Shown here piece by piece: positions 14,579 to 23,332 of a stretch of DNA of 64,000 nt. The stretch spans positions 3,720,001-3,784,000 of the forward strand of contig NZ_CP101987.1 in NCBI RefSeq assembly GCF_024508315.1, written 5' to 3'. The notes below the pieces were generated by a model. It worked only from the letters and a program-made list of their open reading frames with translations, did no database searches and was not told where the DNA came from. Source of the DNA: Cellulomonas xiejunii (lineage in GTDB: Bacteria; Actinomycetota; Actinomycetes; Actinomycetales; Cellulomonadaceae). The position numbers and the translations under genes were made by a program. The stretch's first letter is position 1; every line of letters starts with the position of its first letter.

Positions 14579-16860
14579 GCACCGACCTCCTTCGCGTCGT
14601 TGGCCGCGCTTTCGGTGATGGCCAGGCGCATGGCACCGGACACGTCGTCATAGGTCTGCTTGAAGACTGCGCCGTCCGTCAGCGACGTCGACTGGACAGC
14701 GGAGTCCTCACGCAGTGCGGGCCCATCCCACAGGTCAGCGCTCCGAAAGGTGTGGGAGGCCCTGGCGAAGTACTGCTGGATCGGCTCTGCGTCAGGCATG
14801 CGGACAAACACCGGGGGGAGTTCATCGGGGGTCAAGAGCTTGATTGCCGTCTCTTCGATGTGGCCGACCGCGGCGTCGAGCCCGAGAGCGACGATCGGGT
14901 GCGGGACCAGAGCAAGCGCCGCGTCGACTGGGACACCCGCGAGACCGACAGCGCTGCGCACCTGGTCCGAAGCTCGTTGGTGCTCGGCTTGCATCGCTCC
15001 GTTGATAGCACCATCCGCGACTCCCCACACAGCCGCGAGACGCTTCATCACGAGGCTTGGCGAAGCCGTGCCCTCGGTCGCAGCGTTGAGCGCTGCCGCT
15101 TCATACGCGAGGAGAGCATCACGAGTGTGGGCGTAGCCCGCAGTCTGGCTGGTGGCGGCCGCGAGAACCCGAACCAACTCGTGACGGGTGACGGTGGCTG
15201 TCACGACACCTCCCGCCGCGAACGGAGTCGCCACCCGTTCCCATGCCACCGCCGGTGACTCCGGCCCACGGATGACCCCGACCTCGATGAGGCCGGGAAG
15301 CTGCGCCTCGATGGCTTGCGCCAGCCGGAGGGAACCGGCCTCACTGATGTTCTCCGTGCGCAGAAGCGCAGCATTCACCTGAAGCTGCTCGAAGACCAGG
15401 GTGTTGATGGCCGCTGCCTGCTGCGCTAGCAGCGGCGCCTCCGCACTCTGGATACCTGCCCAGAGCGCTCCGAGTCCAGCGAATCCGTCGGACGCCACAG
15501 TCGACCAGTCCCGCTGTCCGAACCAGTACTCGATACGGTCTCGATCGAATCGGGGCCGATCGAGTGACCAGTCGACGGTTCCGCCGGTCAACCAGTCGCG
15601 GGCGGCCTGCGGATACGCCCCGAGGGTTGCCAGCACGTGCGCCGCCGGGTCGTGGACGGCAAGGCCCAACGTGATCGCTCCCGGGTCCGTCAGACCCTGA
15701 CCGACGGAGCTCGGTCCATCCCGCCACGCCTCGCCACGACCTCGTTCCACGGCATCGAGCTGGTCGGCCATCGCCACCGTGAACGACTCGCTCATACGGG
15801 CCCCGGAGGAGTCGGCGAACAGGTACCCGATCACGCTGCGAACATCGCTGCTCGTGGTGGCGAGGCTCACCATGCCCGCAGCGAACGCCTGCGCCATCGC
15901 AGGCGTCCACGCAGACGATCCGGTAGCCAGACCAGAGCGGATTGCAGCAGCCGACGCCACGACCGCAGCGTTGCGCTGGTCCGCCTCGTGAACCCGCGAG
16001 TACCCGAGGGCCGTCAGCAGACGCACCGTCCGGGCCCCACCCAGGGCCAGGAACACCGCTGACATCACCCCCGCATCGCCACTCCACGCCTCGACGAATC
16101 CGGTGAGCGAGCCCACCGCGGCACTGTCCTGCGGGTCGTCCACCACCGCATCCACGGTCTCCGCGAACCACCGCGCCAGGAACGCCCGCTGCTCCGCCGT
16201 CACCGTCCCCGCCGAGCTCGCCGCCAACGCCTGCACCAACGGCACGTCGACGACCGCGTCGACCCCGGTTCCCGGCGCGTACGCCCCCATGACCTCGACC
16301 CCGACCAACCGCGCCGCGGTCTGGCGGTCCAGGTCCTCCCGCTCGTCACAGCACGCGACGAACGCCCGCAACCCCGCCGCGGCGTCCCCCACCGCTGCAC
16401 GCCACACCCGCAGCTCGTCCGCCGCTTCCGGCACCGGCGCGAACGCCGGCACATCCGTCCACGACCACGGCACGGCACCCACCCCGCCGGCCAACGCCGC
16501 CACCGCGTACCGCTCCCGCGCGGCCACCGCGCGCACCCGCGCCGTCTCCACCTCGTCCCGGGCCGCCATCACCCGACGCTCCAGCCCCCGCAACGCCGCG
16601 CCGTACCCGGCCAGCACCTCGGCCACCTGCCGGCACCCGTCGGCGGCATCGTCCCACCCGGACGCCAACCGCACCGACCGCTCCCCCAACGCCGACGCCC
16701 ACTCCCCGACGGACGCCCCCACCAACCCGTCCCCAGCCGCCCGCACACTCACCGCACGAGTCGCGAACCGCTCCGCACGCGCGAGGTAGCCCGCGACCAA
16801 CCCGTCGACAGCCTCGACATCACCGGCCTCCGGCGAGCGCTCCAGCACCCCGAGATCCAC
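14575..16860 (-). CDS. large alpha-helical protein with putative type VII secretion-like N-terminus
   Basis: The chosen GTG at 16860 has AGGGAG six bases upstream and gives 761 residues; a longer open frame reads into Arg-rich sequence and is rejected. Residues 1-110 form helices with the spacing seen in T7SS-exported toxins (VGEWASALGERSVRLASGW, then VAEVLAGYGAALRGLE). The middle is helical and contains LARWFAETVDAVVDDP. The last 170 residues (VADGAINGA through ASDQVRSAVGLAGVPVDAAL to the end) are homologous to the short protein at 60337. No catalytic motif is seen. It heads a minus-strand operon with two lipoproteins and a small helical protein. It could be a T7SS-linked scaffold or a polymorphic toxin of unknown warhead. 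Confidence 0.7.
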   Translation of the reverse strand: MDLGVLERSPEAGDVEAVDGLVAGYLARAERFATRAVSVRAAGDGLVGASVGEWASALGERSVRLASGWDDAADGCRQVAEVLAGYGAALRGLERRVMAARDEVETARVRAVAARERYAVAALAGGVGAVPWSWTDVPAFAPVPEAADELRVWRAAVGDAAAGLRAFVACCDEREDLDRQTAARLVGVEVMGAYAPGTGVDAVVDVPLVQALAASSAGTVTAEQRAFLARWFAETVDAVVDDPQDSAAVGSLTGFVEAWSGDAGVMSAVFLALGGARTVRLLTALGYSRVHEADQRNAAVVASAAAIRSGLATGSSAWTPAMAQAFAAGMVSLATTSSDVRSVIGYLFADSSGARMSESFTVAMADQLDAVERGRGEAWRDGPSSVGQGLTDPGAITLGLAVHDPAAHVLATLGAYPQAARDWLTGGTVDWSLDRPRFDRDRIEYWFGQRDWSTVASDGFAGLGALWAGIQSAEAPLLAQQAAAINTLVFEQLQVNAALLRTENISEAGSLRLAQAIEAQLPGLIEVGVIRGPESPAVAWERVATPFAAGGVVTATVTRHELVRVLAAATSQTAGYAHTRDALLAYEAAALNAATEGTASPSLVMKRLAAVWGVADGAINGAMQAEHQRASDQVRSAVGLAGVPVDAALALVPHPIVALGLDAAVGHIEETAIKLLTPDELPPVFVRMPDAEPIQQYFARASHTFRSADLWDGPALREDSAVQSTSLTDGAVFKQTYDDVSGAMRLAITESAANDAKEVGA

Positions 16861-16955
16861 GCGCACTCCCTGTGACAACCGGACGAACCGGGCACACCGT
16901 ACCGATCTCGCGCGGTCCCGCGAACGCGTCATCCACAGCCGCTGGAGACGGCATG
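16861..16955 (-). promoter_or_regulatory. conserved upstream region of the large helical protein gene
   Basis: About 90 bases before the GTG are nearly identical to the region 60817-60912 before the shortened homologue. Shared elements include CTGTGGATG, TTCGCGGGACCG, GAGATCGGTACGGTGTG and CGTCCGGTTGT. Retention over this length suggests that promoter and leader were duplicated with the gene. Confidence 0.45.
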
Positions 16956-16990
16956 CCCTCCGCAGCCGCACCCGAGCGACCAGCGGAGAC

Positions 16991-17899
16991 TCAGCAGTCC
17001 GGTGGCTGGGGCCGGTCGGTGCACAGGTCGGCAACGAGCCGCGACGTGCGCTCCTCAGCCGTGAACGGCGCCGATGCCGTCGACGTCGTCGCGGACCCGG
17101 TGACCTCTCGCCACGTCGGGTCACCGTCGACGCGGTAACGACCCGCCCACTCAGTGGTCAGGGTGATCGCGTACGTCCCGGGCGCCTCGTACTCGTGGAA
17201 CGTGTCGTGGCCGGGGTGTGCGTGCCCTGGCGACCGCGTCACCAGCTGGTGCCCGTCACCGAAGTCGTACGTGAACAACCGCGGCATCGCCTCGACGTCG
17301 ATCCCGAACCCTCCGAGGGTGGTGCGCAACGGGACCGGCGTCGGGTCGGTCATGACGATCGTCTCGATGTTCACCAGCACCCAGCCGCGGTCCGGCTGCA
17401 ACCGGAGCGCCGGCGCGGGGATGGGGAGGGAACGGAAGTCCTCGACGGTGAGGACGGGGAGAACGGGGCCACACGATCCTTCGTCGAGGCGCTCCCAGGG
17501 ACCCACTCGCCCATCGGGATACGTCAGCTGCCGCCACGTGGGCTCGATGGGCACCTCGTCGCACTCCAAGGTGCCCGTCGTGGGGATGCCCGACTGGCAC
17601 CACCCACCCGCTGGTGCGGGCACCTCGCCCCCCTGCCCGTCGAAGCAGATGAGGCGATTCTGGTACGTGGGGACGGGTTGAGGTTCGGCCGCGGGCCGAC
17701 TCCCTGACCGAGGTCGTGCTCCAGCCGTTGAGGCGGCCCACCCCTTCCAGAGGTTGACGGCGCCGTTGCCCATGTCCGCGGCGCTGGGGAGCTTGTCGAT
17801 GTCATCGGCGTTTCCGCCTGCAGCTGCGGGCCCTTCGATAGCGAGAACCGCCGCGAGCCCGACGACGACAGTGAAGACGGTGCTCCACTGTCGCCTCAT
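16991..17899 (-). CDS. secreted PKD-like protein paired with a DUF6318 lipoprotein (pair 1)
   Basis: The ATG at 17899 overlaps the stop of the upstream DUF6318 gene (ATGA) and gives 302 residues. There is a signal peptide ending near AAAG (residue 28), a variable Ser/Pro-rich linker, and a conserved C-terminal half. That half reads LPIPAPALRLQPDRGWVLVN, then a PKD-like core with FTYDFGDGHQL, HTFHEYEAPG and ITLTTEWAGRY, and a Cys-containing end (LCTDRPQPPDC). PKD-type beta-sandwich domains usually act outside the cell in binding. The closest relatives in the window are at 54764 and 57599. Function unknown; the strict pairing with DUF6318 argues that the two products work together. Confidence 0.78.
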   Translation of the reverse strand: MRRQWSTVFTVVVGLAAVLAIEGPAAAGGNADDIDKLPSAADMGNGAVNLWKGWAASTAGARPRSGSRPAAEPQPVPTYQNRLICFDGQGGEVPAPAGGWCQSGIPTTGTLECDEVPIEPTWRQLTYPDGRVGPWERLDEGSCGPVLPVLTVEDFRSLPIPAPALRLQPDRGWVLVNIETIVMTDPTPVPLRTTLGGFGIDVEAMPRLFTYDFGDGHQLVTRSPGHAHPGHDTFHEYEAPGTYAITLTTEWAGRYRVDGDPTWREVTGSATTSTASAPFTAEERTSRLVADLCTDRPQPPDC

Positions 17900-18507
17900 C
17901 CCACGGCCTCGGAGCTCTCCTCGAGAGGCAGCACGCCCATCTCGTCGACCCGCCATCCATCTGACCAGCTGAGCGCGAACACTGCTCGATGCTCACCGCC
18001 CGTGCCGCTGCCGACGGGCTCTCCACTTGCGCCGAACCGCTGAGACGGACTCTGGATGATCGTCAGGTCGACGGAGAACCACTGGTCCTCAGAGATCTCG
18101 ACCGACTTCGACGATGTCACCGTGAAGGTCGAGCCTGAGCTGGTCTCTCCTGCATCGACCATCCCGTTCACCGACGTCGTCACCTCGGTGCAGAACCCGC
18201 ACGTGTCCAGCGCCATCGCGCGCCAGGGTGCTGTGTCCCGCGTCGCGAACGTATAGCCGTACAGGTCGAGCACGTACGTCGCCGCCGCGATCGCACCGTC
18301 GGTCGTGGGCTCCGCCATCGCGGCGGGCTTCTCGGGCAACTGCGTCAGGTCCGCAGTGGCCGACGGCGTCGGGGTAGGCGTCTCCTCAGCCGTCGGCGTC
18401 GTCGGCACGTCCGCCGGTTCGGCGCCGACGCACCCGCCCACGGCCAGCAGCGTCGTCAACGCCAATGTCGTCGCCGCGCGCCGCCAGGCCCACCCCGTCT
18501 TCGGCAT
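17896..18507 (-). CDS. DUF6318 family lipoprotein (pair 1)
   Basis: The ATG at 18507 gives 203 residues with lipobox LAVGGC (Cys near 25) and a Thr/Pro-rich linker. The DUF6318 domain follows: KPAAMAEPTTDGAIAAATY, then LYGYTFATRDTAPW, a CGFC pair, and a C-terminal strand region ending FALSWSDGWRVDEMGV. A TAGGTT hexamer lies seven bases before the ATG, suggesting a leaderless transcript. The stop overlaps the start of the PKD-like gene. This is a membrane-anchored, extracytoplasmic protein of unknown role. Relatives at 54171 and 57003 have the same genomic partner. Confidence 0.82.
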   Translation of the reverse strand: MPKTGWAWRRAATTLALTTLLAVGGCVGAEPADVPTTPTAEETPTPTPSATADLTQLPEKPAAMAEPTTDGAIAAATYVLDLYGYTFATRDTAPWRAMALDTCGFCTEVTTSVNGMVDAGETSSGSTFTVTSSKSVEISEDQWFSVDLTIIQSPSQRFGASGEPVGSGTGGEHRAVFALSWSDGWRVDEMGVLPLEESSEAVG

Positions 18508-18514
18508 GGCGGAC

Positions 18515-18520
18515 AACCTA
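18515..18520 (-). promoter_or_regulatory. -10-like element for a leaderless DUF6318 transcript
   Basis: TAGGTT on the minus strand ends seven bases before the ATG. The other two DUF6318 genes have TACCTT and TACTTT at six bases, so the spacing is conserved. Confidence 0.4.
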
Positions 18521-18663
18521 GCCCGAACCGGACACAGCGAGTCGGGGTTTCACCGCCTGTGGACAACCCGCCACGTCCTCGGCCTCAGGGCCACCGTCAC
18601 TGCACAGGCCAGGTCGACAGCACCGTGGGAGATGCGCGCGGAAGCCTCGACGTCAGCACTCGA

Positions 18664-19113
18664 TCACGGGTCGAGCGGCGCCCCGAGCAAGCTGCGGGCT
18701 CTGGCGTACTTCGCGACGAGCCGCTGACGGGTGCCCTCGTCGAGCAGCGCCAGGCGCGCCGGGTCGGTGTTGTCGGCCAGGTCGGCGGACTTCACGGCGA
18801 CCGCGATCGGGTCACGGTTCACCGCGGCGAAGTAGTCCTCGACGCTCTGCCCGGGCACCTTGCTCAGCGCGACGACCGCCGCGACCACGTCGGCGGGGAT
18901 ACCCGCCGCGCGCAGGTCGTCGGGCGTGACGTCGGTGTCCTCGACGACGTCGTGCAGCCACGCCGCCGCGACGACCCGCTCGTCACCGCCGGCGGCGGCC
19001 GCGTGCCCGGCGACGCGAGCCGGGTGGCCGATGTACGGGGCACCGGCCTTGTCGACCTGGCCGCGATGGGCGTCCGTCGCGAGCTGGCGGGCCGTGGTGA
19101 CGAGGTCGGTCAT
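18664..19113 (-). CDS. HD-domain phosphohydrolase (SpoT/MESH1-like)
   Basis: This is a 149-residue stand-alone HD hydrolase. Metal-binding motifs are visible: His in YIGHPARV, HD in AWLHDVVEDT, and Asp in KSADLADNT, arranged as in the hydrolase domain of RelA/SpoT and MESH1-type enzymes. The substrate could be (p)ppGpp or another nucleotide; the sequence does not decide. The ATG at 19113 is preceded by GGGAGGA, so the longer upstream extension is rejected. It lies about 90 bases downstream of the response-regulator gene on the same strand and may be read through from it. Cytoplasmic. Confidence 0.85.
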   Translation of the reverse strand: MTDLVTTARQLATDAHRGQVDKAGAPYIGHPARVAGHAAAAGGDERVVAAAWLHDVVEDTDVTPDDLRAAGIPADVVAAVVALSKVPGQSVEDYFAAVNRDPIAVAVKSADLADNTDPARLALLDEGTRQRLVAKYARARSLLGAPLDP

Positions 19114-19205
19114 GAGGTCCTCCCAAGGGGATGCATCCGGGCAACAGTGCCAGGCGGCTTCGGTCCTCATGGCAGTCTGCGGTCGGTCCACAGCCCCGGG
19201 CGTCG

Positions 19206-19862
19206 TCACACGGAGCTCTCAACACCCGCCTTGGCCACGACCACGGCGAGCTGCACCCGGCTGGTCATGCCGAGCTTGTCCAGCGCACGCGCCAGGTGGG
19301 TCTTGACGGTGGCCTCCGACACGAACAGCTGACGCGCGATCTCCGCGTTCGAGGTGCCCTCGGTGACGGCACGCGCGATCTCGACCTCCCGATCGGTCAG
19401 CAGCTCGAGCCGCTGCTGCGCCTCACGGCTGGCAGCGGCGACCGGATGGGCGTTGAGCTGGGCCATCACGGTGCGGGCGGCGCGGGCGGAGAGCCAGCCG
19501 TCGCCGAGAGCCACCGCACGGACGGCGGCGACGATGTCCTCGGGCGACGAGTCCTTCGCGAGGAAGCCGTCAGCACCGGCATGCACGGCGTCGAGGATCG
19601 CCGACTCCGTGTCGAACGACGTCATCGCGATCACGCCGGGAGGCGAGGGCAACGCACGCAGCAGCGTCGTGGCACGGATGCCGTCGACGCGCGGCATGCG
19701 CAGGTCCATCAGCACGACGTCCGGGTGGTGCGCCTGCGTCTGCGTGACAGCGTCGTCACCGTCACCCGCCTCGGCGACGACGTCGATGTCGTCGGGACGC
19801 AGGATGGTGCGCAGCAGACGACGCACCATGGGGTCGTCGTCGACGACGAGTACGCGGATCAC
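19206..19862 (-). CDS. LuxR/NarL-family response regulator
   Basis: This 218-residue regulator has an N-terminal receiver domain (IRVLVVDDDPMV with the acidic pair, phospho-acceptor Asp in VVLMDLRMP, Thr in IAMTSFD, Lys in FLAKD). A C-terminal LuxR-type helix-turn-helix follows (LTDREVEIARAVTEG, NAEIARQLFVSEATVKTHL). GTG at 19862 places the first strand of the receiver at the N-terminus, as usual; the longer frame adds non-conserved residues. The gene follows the histidine kinase at 19920 with a 57-base gap, so the pair forms a two-component system. Confidence 0.92.
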   Translation of the reverse strand: MIRVLVVDDDPMVRRLLRTILRPDDIDVVAEAGDGDDAVTQTQAHHPDVVLMDLRMPRVDGIRATTLLRALPSPPGVIAMTSFDTESAILDAVHAGADGFLAKDSSPEDIVAAVRAVALGDGWLSARAARTVMAQLNAHPVAAASREAQQRLELLTDREVEIARAVTEGTSNAEIARQLFVSEATVKTHLARALDKLGMTSRVQLAVVVAKAGVESSV

Positions 19863-19919
19863 GTCGCAGACGCTATCGGCCACCACCGACAGCGAGGGCA
19901 CCGTCCTGCGTGCGGGAGC

Positions 19920-21215
19920 TCAGGGCGATACGGGTGCGGGCACCGGTGCCGGCCACGGCAGGTGGACACGCACCACGAAGCGCCCGTCGTCGGGACCGGC
20001 GTCGAACCGACCACCGAGCGCCGCGGCCCTCTCCCCCATGCCCACCAGCCCGGCACCCCCGGCCGTTGCCGACACGTCGGCGACCAGCGGGTTGCTGACG
20101 ACCACGTCGACGCCGTCGCCGGGCCGTGCGCGCAGGTCGACGTCGACGCGCACCCCCGGGGCGTGCTTCATGGCGTTGGTGAGCGACTCCTGGACGACGC
20201 GGTACACGCCCCTGGTCAAGGCCGGTGGTGCGTCGTCGCCGCCGTCGACGAACACGGTGGCGCCGATGTCCACACCGGCGTGGCGCGCCTCGTCCAGCAG
20301 CGTCACCAGGTCGGCGAGGCGCGGCGCCGGGCCGCCGTACCGCTCGGCGCTGTCCGCACCGACCGTGCGCAGGCTGGAGATGAGCGTGCGCATCTCGTCG
20401 AGCGCCCGGTGCGCCGAGGACCGCATGGAGCGCGCCGCCTCGGGGACGTCCGTACCGGGATCGTCGGCCGCGACCTCGAGTGCCGCCGCGTGCAGCGACA
20501 CGAGCGAGAGCTGGTGCGCCACGGTGTCGTGCATCTCCCGCGCGATCAGCTCGCGCTCCTCCTGGCGCGTGAGCTCGGTGCGCAGGTCCGCGGCCTGCGC
20601 GCGCAGCGTCGCGGCCTGACGTTCGCTCTCGTCCGCCGCACGGCGGGCGCTGCGCGCGGCCGCACGGAAGCGCCGGACGAGCCCGACGACGACGGCCACG
20701 GCGAGCACGCCGGCGCCGAAGCCGACGTACCCGGCCCCCGTCAGGTACGTCCGCTCGCCGCCGGCGTTCTCTGCGGCCCACATCACGGCGTCGCCCTCGC
20801 GCCTCCAGTCCCTGGCCATCGCCGCGACGACCGCCGCGCCGGTGGCGGCGGTGCACCAGGCGGCCGTGCGCCTGCCGGCCGTCGCGAGCACCCACGGCAG
20901 CGCGATCAGCGGCGCGAGCGCGCCCACCGGCAGGAGGACGGCGGCGGCCGCCGTGCCGAGGCACACCGGGACCGGGAGCCGGCGTCGCCAGATCAGCGCA
21001 GCCCCAGCAGCGACGGCGACGAGCATCAGCAGTAAGCCGAGCAGCGCGTACGTCGGCGCGACGTCCGGGCCGGACGGCACGCCGAACGCCACCTCTGCCA
21101 TCCCCAGGAACCCGGCGGTCAGCACCGCCACGGCGGTGCCCGGGGTGTCGGCCCACCTGCGCCACCAGGGCGCGGCGCGGCGGTCGGGGGCTGCGGCCGC
21201 CGGGGACGTGGACAT
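19920..21215 (-). CDS. sensor histidine kinase (HisKA_3 / NarL-type)
   Basis: This is a 431-residue membrane kinase. The first 170 residues contain about five to six hydrophobic segments with little extracytoplasmic sequence, the arrangement seen in DesK-like sensors. A helical linker leads to the dimerisation domain with the phospho-acceptor His (REMHDTVAHQLSLVSLHAAA, near 226). The ATP-binding domain follows (VVQESLTNAMKHA near 343 and GAGLVGMGERAAALGG). ATG at 21215 is preceded by AGGAG at a suitable distance. It is transcribed ahead of the response regulator, its probable partner. The signal sensed is unknown. Confidence 0.92.
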   Translation of the reverse strand: MSTSPAAAAPDRRAAPWWRRWADTPGTAVAVLTAGFLGMAEVAFGVPSGPDVAPTYALLGLLLMLVAVAAGAALIWRRRLPVPVCLGTAAAAVLLPVGALAPLIALPWVLATAGRRTAAWCTAATGAAVVAAMARDWRREGDAVMWAAENAGGERTYLTGAGYVGFGAGVLAVAVVVGLVRRFRAAARSARRAADESERQAATLRAQAADLRTELTRQEERELIAREMHDTVAHQLSLVSLHAAALEVAADDPGTDVPEAARSMRSSAHRALDEMRTLISSLRTVGADSAERYGGPAPRLADLVTLLDEARHAGVDIGATVFVDGGDDAPPALTRGVYRVVQESLTNAMKHAPGVRVDVDLRARPGDGVDVVVSNPLVADVSATAGGAGLVGMGERAAALGGRFDAGPDDGRFVVRVHLPWPAPVPAPVSP

Positions 21216-21395
21216 GGCAGGAGCGTAGGTGCGACCACCGACGTCGGACGTCCGTCGAACGGTCAGCGACGGCCGGCCGGACGTCGTCCGACCGGTCAGC
21301 CAGGTCGAGCCGATCAGCCGACCCGGACCGGACCCGCTGCGCCGAAGGATCGGGGCACACCAGCACCGACCCGCACCAGCACCCGAGGAGCTCCG

Positions 21396-22058
21396 ATGAG
21401 CCAGCCCGTCCCCACCGACCCGACCAGCACCCCCGCCGAGCCCTCCGCCGCACCCCGACGTTCCTGGTTCGCGCGGCACAAGGTCCTGACGACCCTCGGC
21501 GCGATGGTCGCGCTCGTGGTCGTCGTCGGCGCCCTGGGCGGCGGTGGCGACGACACACCCACCGCCGCGCCCGCTCCCGCCGGCACCGTCGAGGCGGACA
21601 CCGCGGCCGCTCCCGCAGCCGAGGAGCCGGCCGCCGAGCCCGCCGAGGAACCCGCGACGCAGACCGCGAGCATCGGCACCCCCGTGCGCGACGGCAAGTT
21701 CGAGTTCACGGTGACGTCCATCGAGGCAGGCGTCGCGCACGTCGGCGACGACATGTTCGGCAAGGACGCCCAGGGCCAGTTCACGCTCGTCCACATGACG
21801 GTGACGAACATCGGCGACGAGGCCCAGTACTTCGACGGCTCCAGCCAGAAGCTCGTGGACGCCCAGGGCCGAACCCACTCGGCCGACGGCTCGGCCGCCA
21901 TCTACCTCGGTGACGCCGAGTCGTTCCTCAACCAGATCAACCCCGGCAACAGCGTGCAGGGCACGGTGGTCTTCGACATCCCGGCCGACGCGACGCCCGC
22001 GAGCCTGGAGCTGCACGACTCGATGTTCTCGGGCGGGGTGACGGTCAGCGTCGGCTGA
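21396..22058 (+). CDS. DUF4352-type membrane-anchored extracytoplasmic protein
   Basis: This is a 220-residue protein with a cytoplasmic N-terminus of about 30 residues, one transmembrane helix (VLTTLGAMVALVVVVGAL), an Ala/Pro/Glu-rich linker, and a C-terminal beta-sandwich. The latter matches DUF4352: GTPVRDGKFEFTVTSIE, FTLVHMTVTNIGDEAQYF, INPGNSVQGTVVFDIP. Proteins of this type are widespread in Gram-positive bacteria and are displayed outside the membrane; their role is not settled. The ATG has GAGGAG upstream. It is divergent from the two-component genes, with 180 bases between them, and could be one of their targets. Confidence 0.85.
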   Translation: MSQPVPTDPTSTPAEPSAAPRRSWFARHKVLTTLGAMVALVVVVGALGGGGDDTPTAAPAPAGTVEADTAAAPAAEEPAAEPAEEPATQTASIGTPVRDGKFEFTVTSIEAGVAHVGDDMFGKDAQGQFTLVHMTVTNIGDEAQYFDGSSQKLVDAQGRTHSADGSAAIYLGDAESFLNQINPGNSVQGTVVFDIPADATPASLELHDSMFSGGVTVSVG

Positions 22059-22080
22059 GTCGACGCGGGCCGGTGATGGC

Positions 22081-22108
22081 GCGCCCCGGATCACCGGACC
22101 CGGGGCGC
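22081..22108. terminator. bidirectional terminator hairpin
   Basis: A GC-rich stem GCGCCCCGG / CCGGGGCGC with a 10-base loop lies between the convergent DUF4352 and ADP-ribosylglycohydrolase genes. Confidence 0.6.
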
Positions 22109-22125
22109 GTCAACCGGCGTGCTCG

Positions 22126-23097
22126 TCAGCCCGCAGCGCCGGGACGAGCGGAGAGGTTGGCTGCTCCGCGTCCGAGCGCGCGTACCGCCAGGTCGGCCAA
22201 CCCGTCCGCGTCGAGTCCGGGCCACCCGTGGAGCTTCTCGCGCCACTCTTCCGGGACCACGGCGGCTCCGTGCGCCGCACCCGCGAGCGCACCCGCAATC
22301 GCCGCCACCGTGTCGGTGTCCCGCCCTCCGCGCACCGCACGCTCGAGGACGTCGACGAGCCCGGTGCCGTGGTGGATCGCCGACCACGCGCCCTGCAGCG
22401 CCTGCACGACCCAGCCGTTCTTGTCGAAGTCGGCGGGCTGCGACGCCTCCGCCTCGGCGATGAGCGCCGCCCACCGGTCACGGCGTTCCGCCGGCAGCCA
22501 CACGAGCTGCGCGTCCAGGTCCATGACACCGTCGCGGACCGCGTGCCGGACGGCCGTCGACCACAGGACGCAGGCGTCGCCCGCGTCCGGGTCCGCGTGC
22601 GTGAGGTCGGAGACCGCACGAGCGGCCGACGCCAGCGCCTCCTCCTGCCCGTCGCCGAGGTAGCCGAGCGCGACGGGCCCGGTGCGCATGAGGGTGCCGT
22701 TCCCACCGGCCCCGCGCGGGTTCGCTGCGTAGTACGCGGCCGCCGACTCGCGCGCCGCCGCGGCGGTGGGCGTCGGCAGCGCAGAGAGCAGGTTGCGGGT
22801 CTGCACGCCGACGTCCTTCGCGGTCCGCGCCCAACCGACCCAGGCTGCGACGACGCGGTCCAGCGACGTCTCGTCGTCCAGCGAGCCGCCGTCCGCCAGC
22901 ACCTGGGCGATCGGCACCGCCATCGACGTGTCATCCGTCCACTCCCCCGGCGCCCAGCCGAAGCTGCCGCCGCCGGCCATGTGGACGGGCTGGCCATCGG
23001 GCAGCGGCGGGCCGAACTCGTAGCCGGCGCCGAGTGCGTCACCTGCCGCGGAGCCGAGGAGTGCGCCGATGGCACGGTCGAGGTGGGCGGATGTCAT
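22126..23097 (-). CDS. ADP-ribosylglycohydrolase family protein
   Basis: This 323-residue member of the DraG/ARH fold removes ADP-ribose from proteins or small molecules using two metal ions. Metal ligands are visible in GSAAGDALGAGYEF near 15, EWTDDTSMAV near 52, and GGRDTDTVAAIAGALAGA near 257. ATG at 23097 begins TSAHLDRAIGALLGS, matching the normal family start; the 38-residue upstream extension is not protein-like. Cytoplasmic. It stands alone on the minus strand and converges with the DUF4352 gene. ARH-family hydrolases also occur near toxin genes, but nothing local ties this one to a toxin. Confidence 0.92.
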   Translation of the reverse strand: MTSAHLDRAIGALLGSAAGDALGAGYEFGPPLPDGQPVHMAGGGSFGWAPGEWTDDTSMAVPIAQVLADGGSLDDETSLDRVVAAWVGWARTAKDVGVQTRNLLSALPTPTAAAARESAAAYYAANPRGAGGNGTLMRTGPVALGYLGDGQEEALASAARAVSDLTHADPDAGDACVLWSTAVRHAVRDGVMDLDAQLVWLPAERRDRWAALIAEAEASQPADFDKNGWVVQALQGAWSAIHHGTGLVDVLERAVRGGRDTDTVAAIAGALAGAAHGAAVVPEEWREKLHGWPGLDADGLADLAVRALGRGAANLSARPGAAG

Positions 23098-23332
23098 GGG
23101 TCTCCGGACTCGAGAGGGGATCGCAGGTGCCGCCGATCTCCCAGACCGCGCGGGTCGGACAGAAGCCGACGGGTTCCTTGACGCAGGCGGATGAAGATCC
23201 TCGGCAGTCATTGCTAGTGCAACACAAAGCTGGTGAGCTCCACGTCGTGAGTGCTGCGACGAAGCGACGGATCGCCCCCGCTGTTAGCCGACCAGCACGC
23301 ACCCACTGCGCGCGCCTTGAGGGCCCGGTCCC

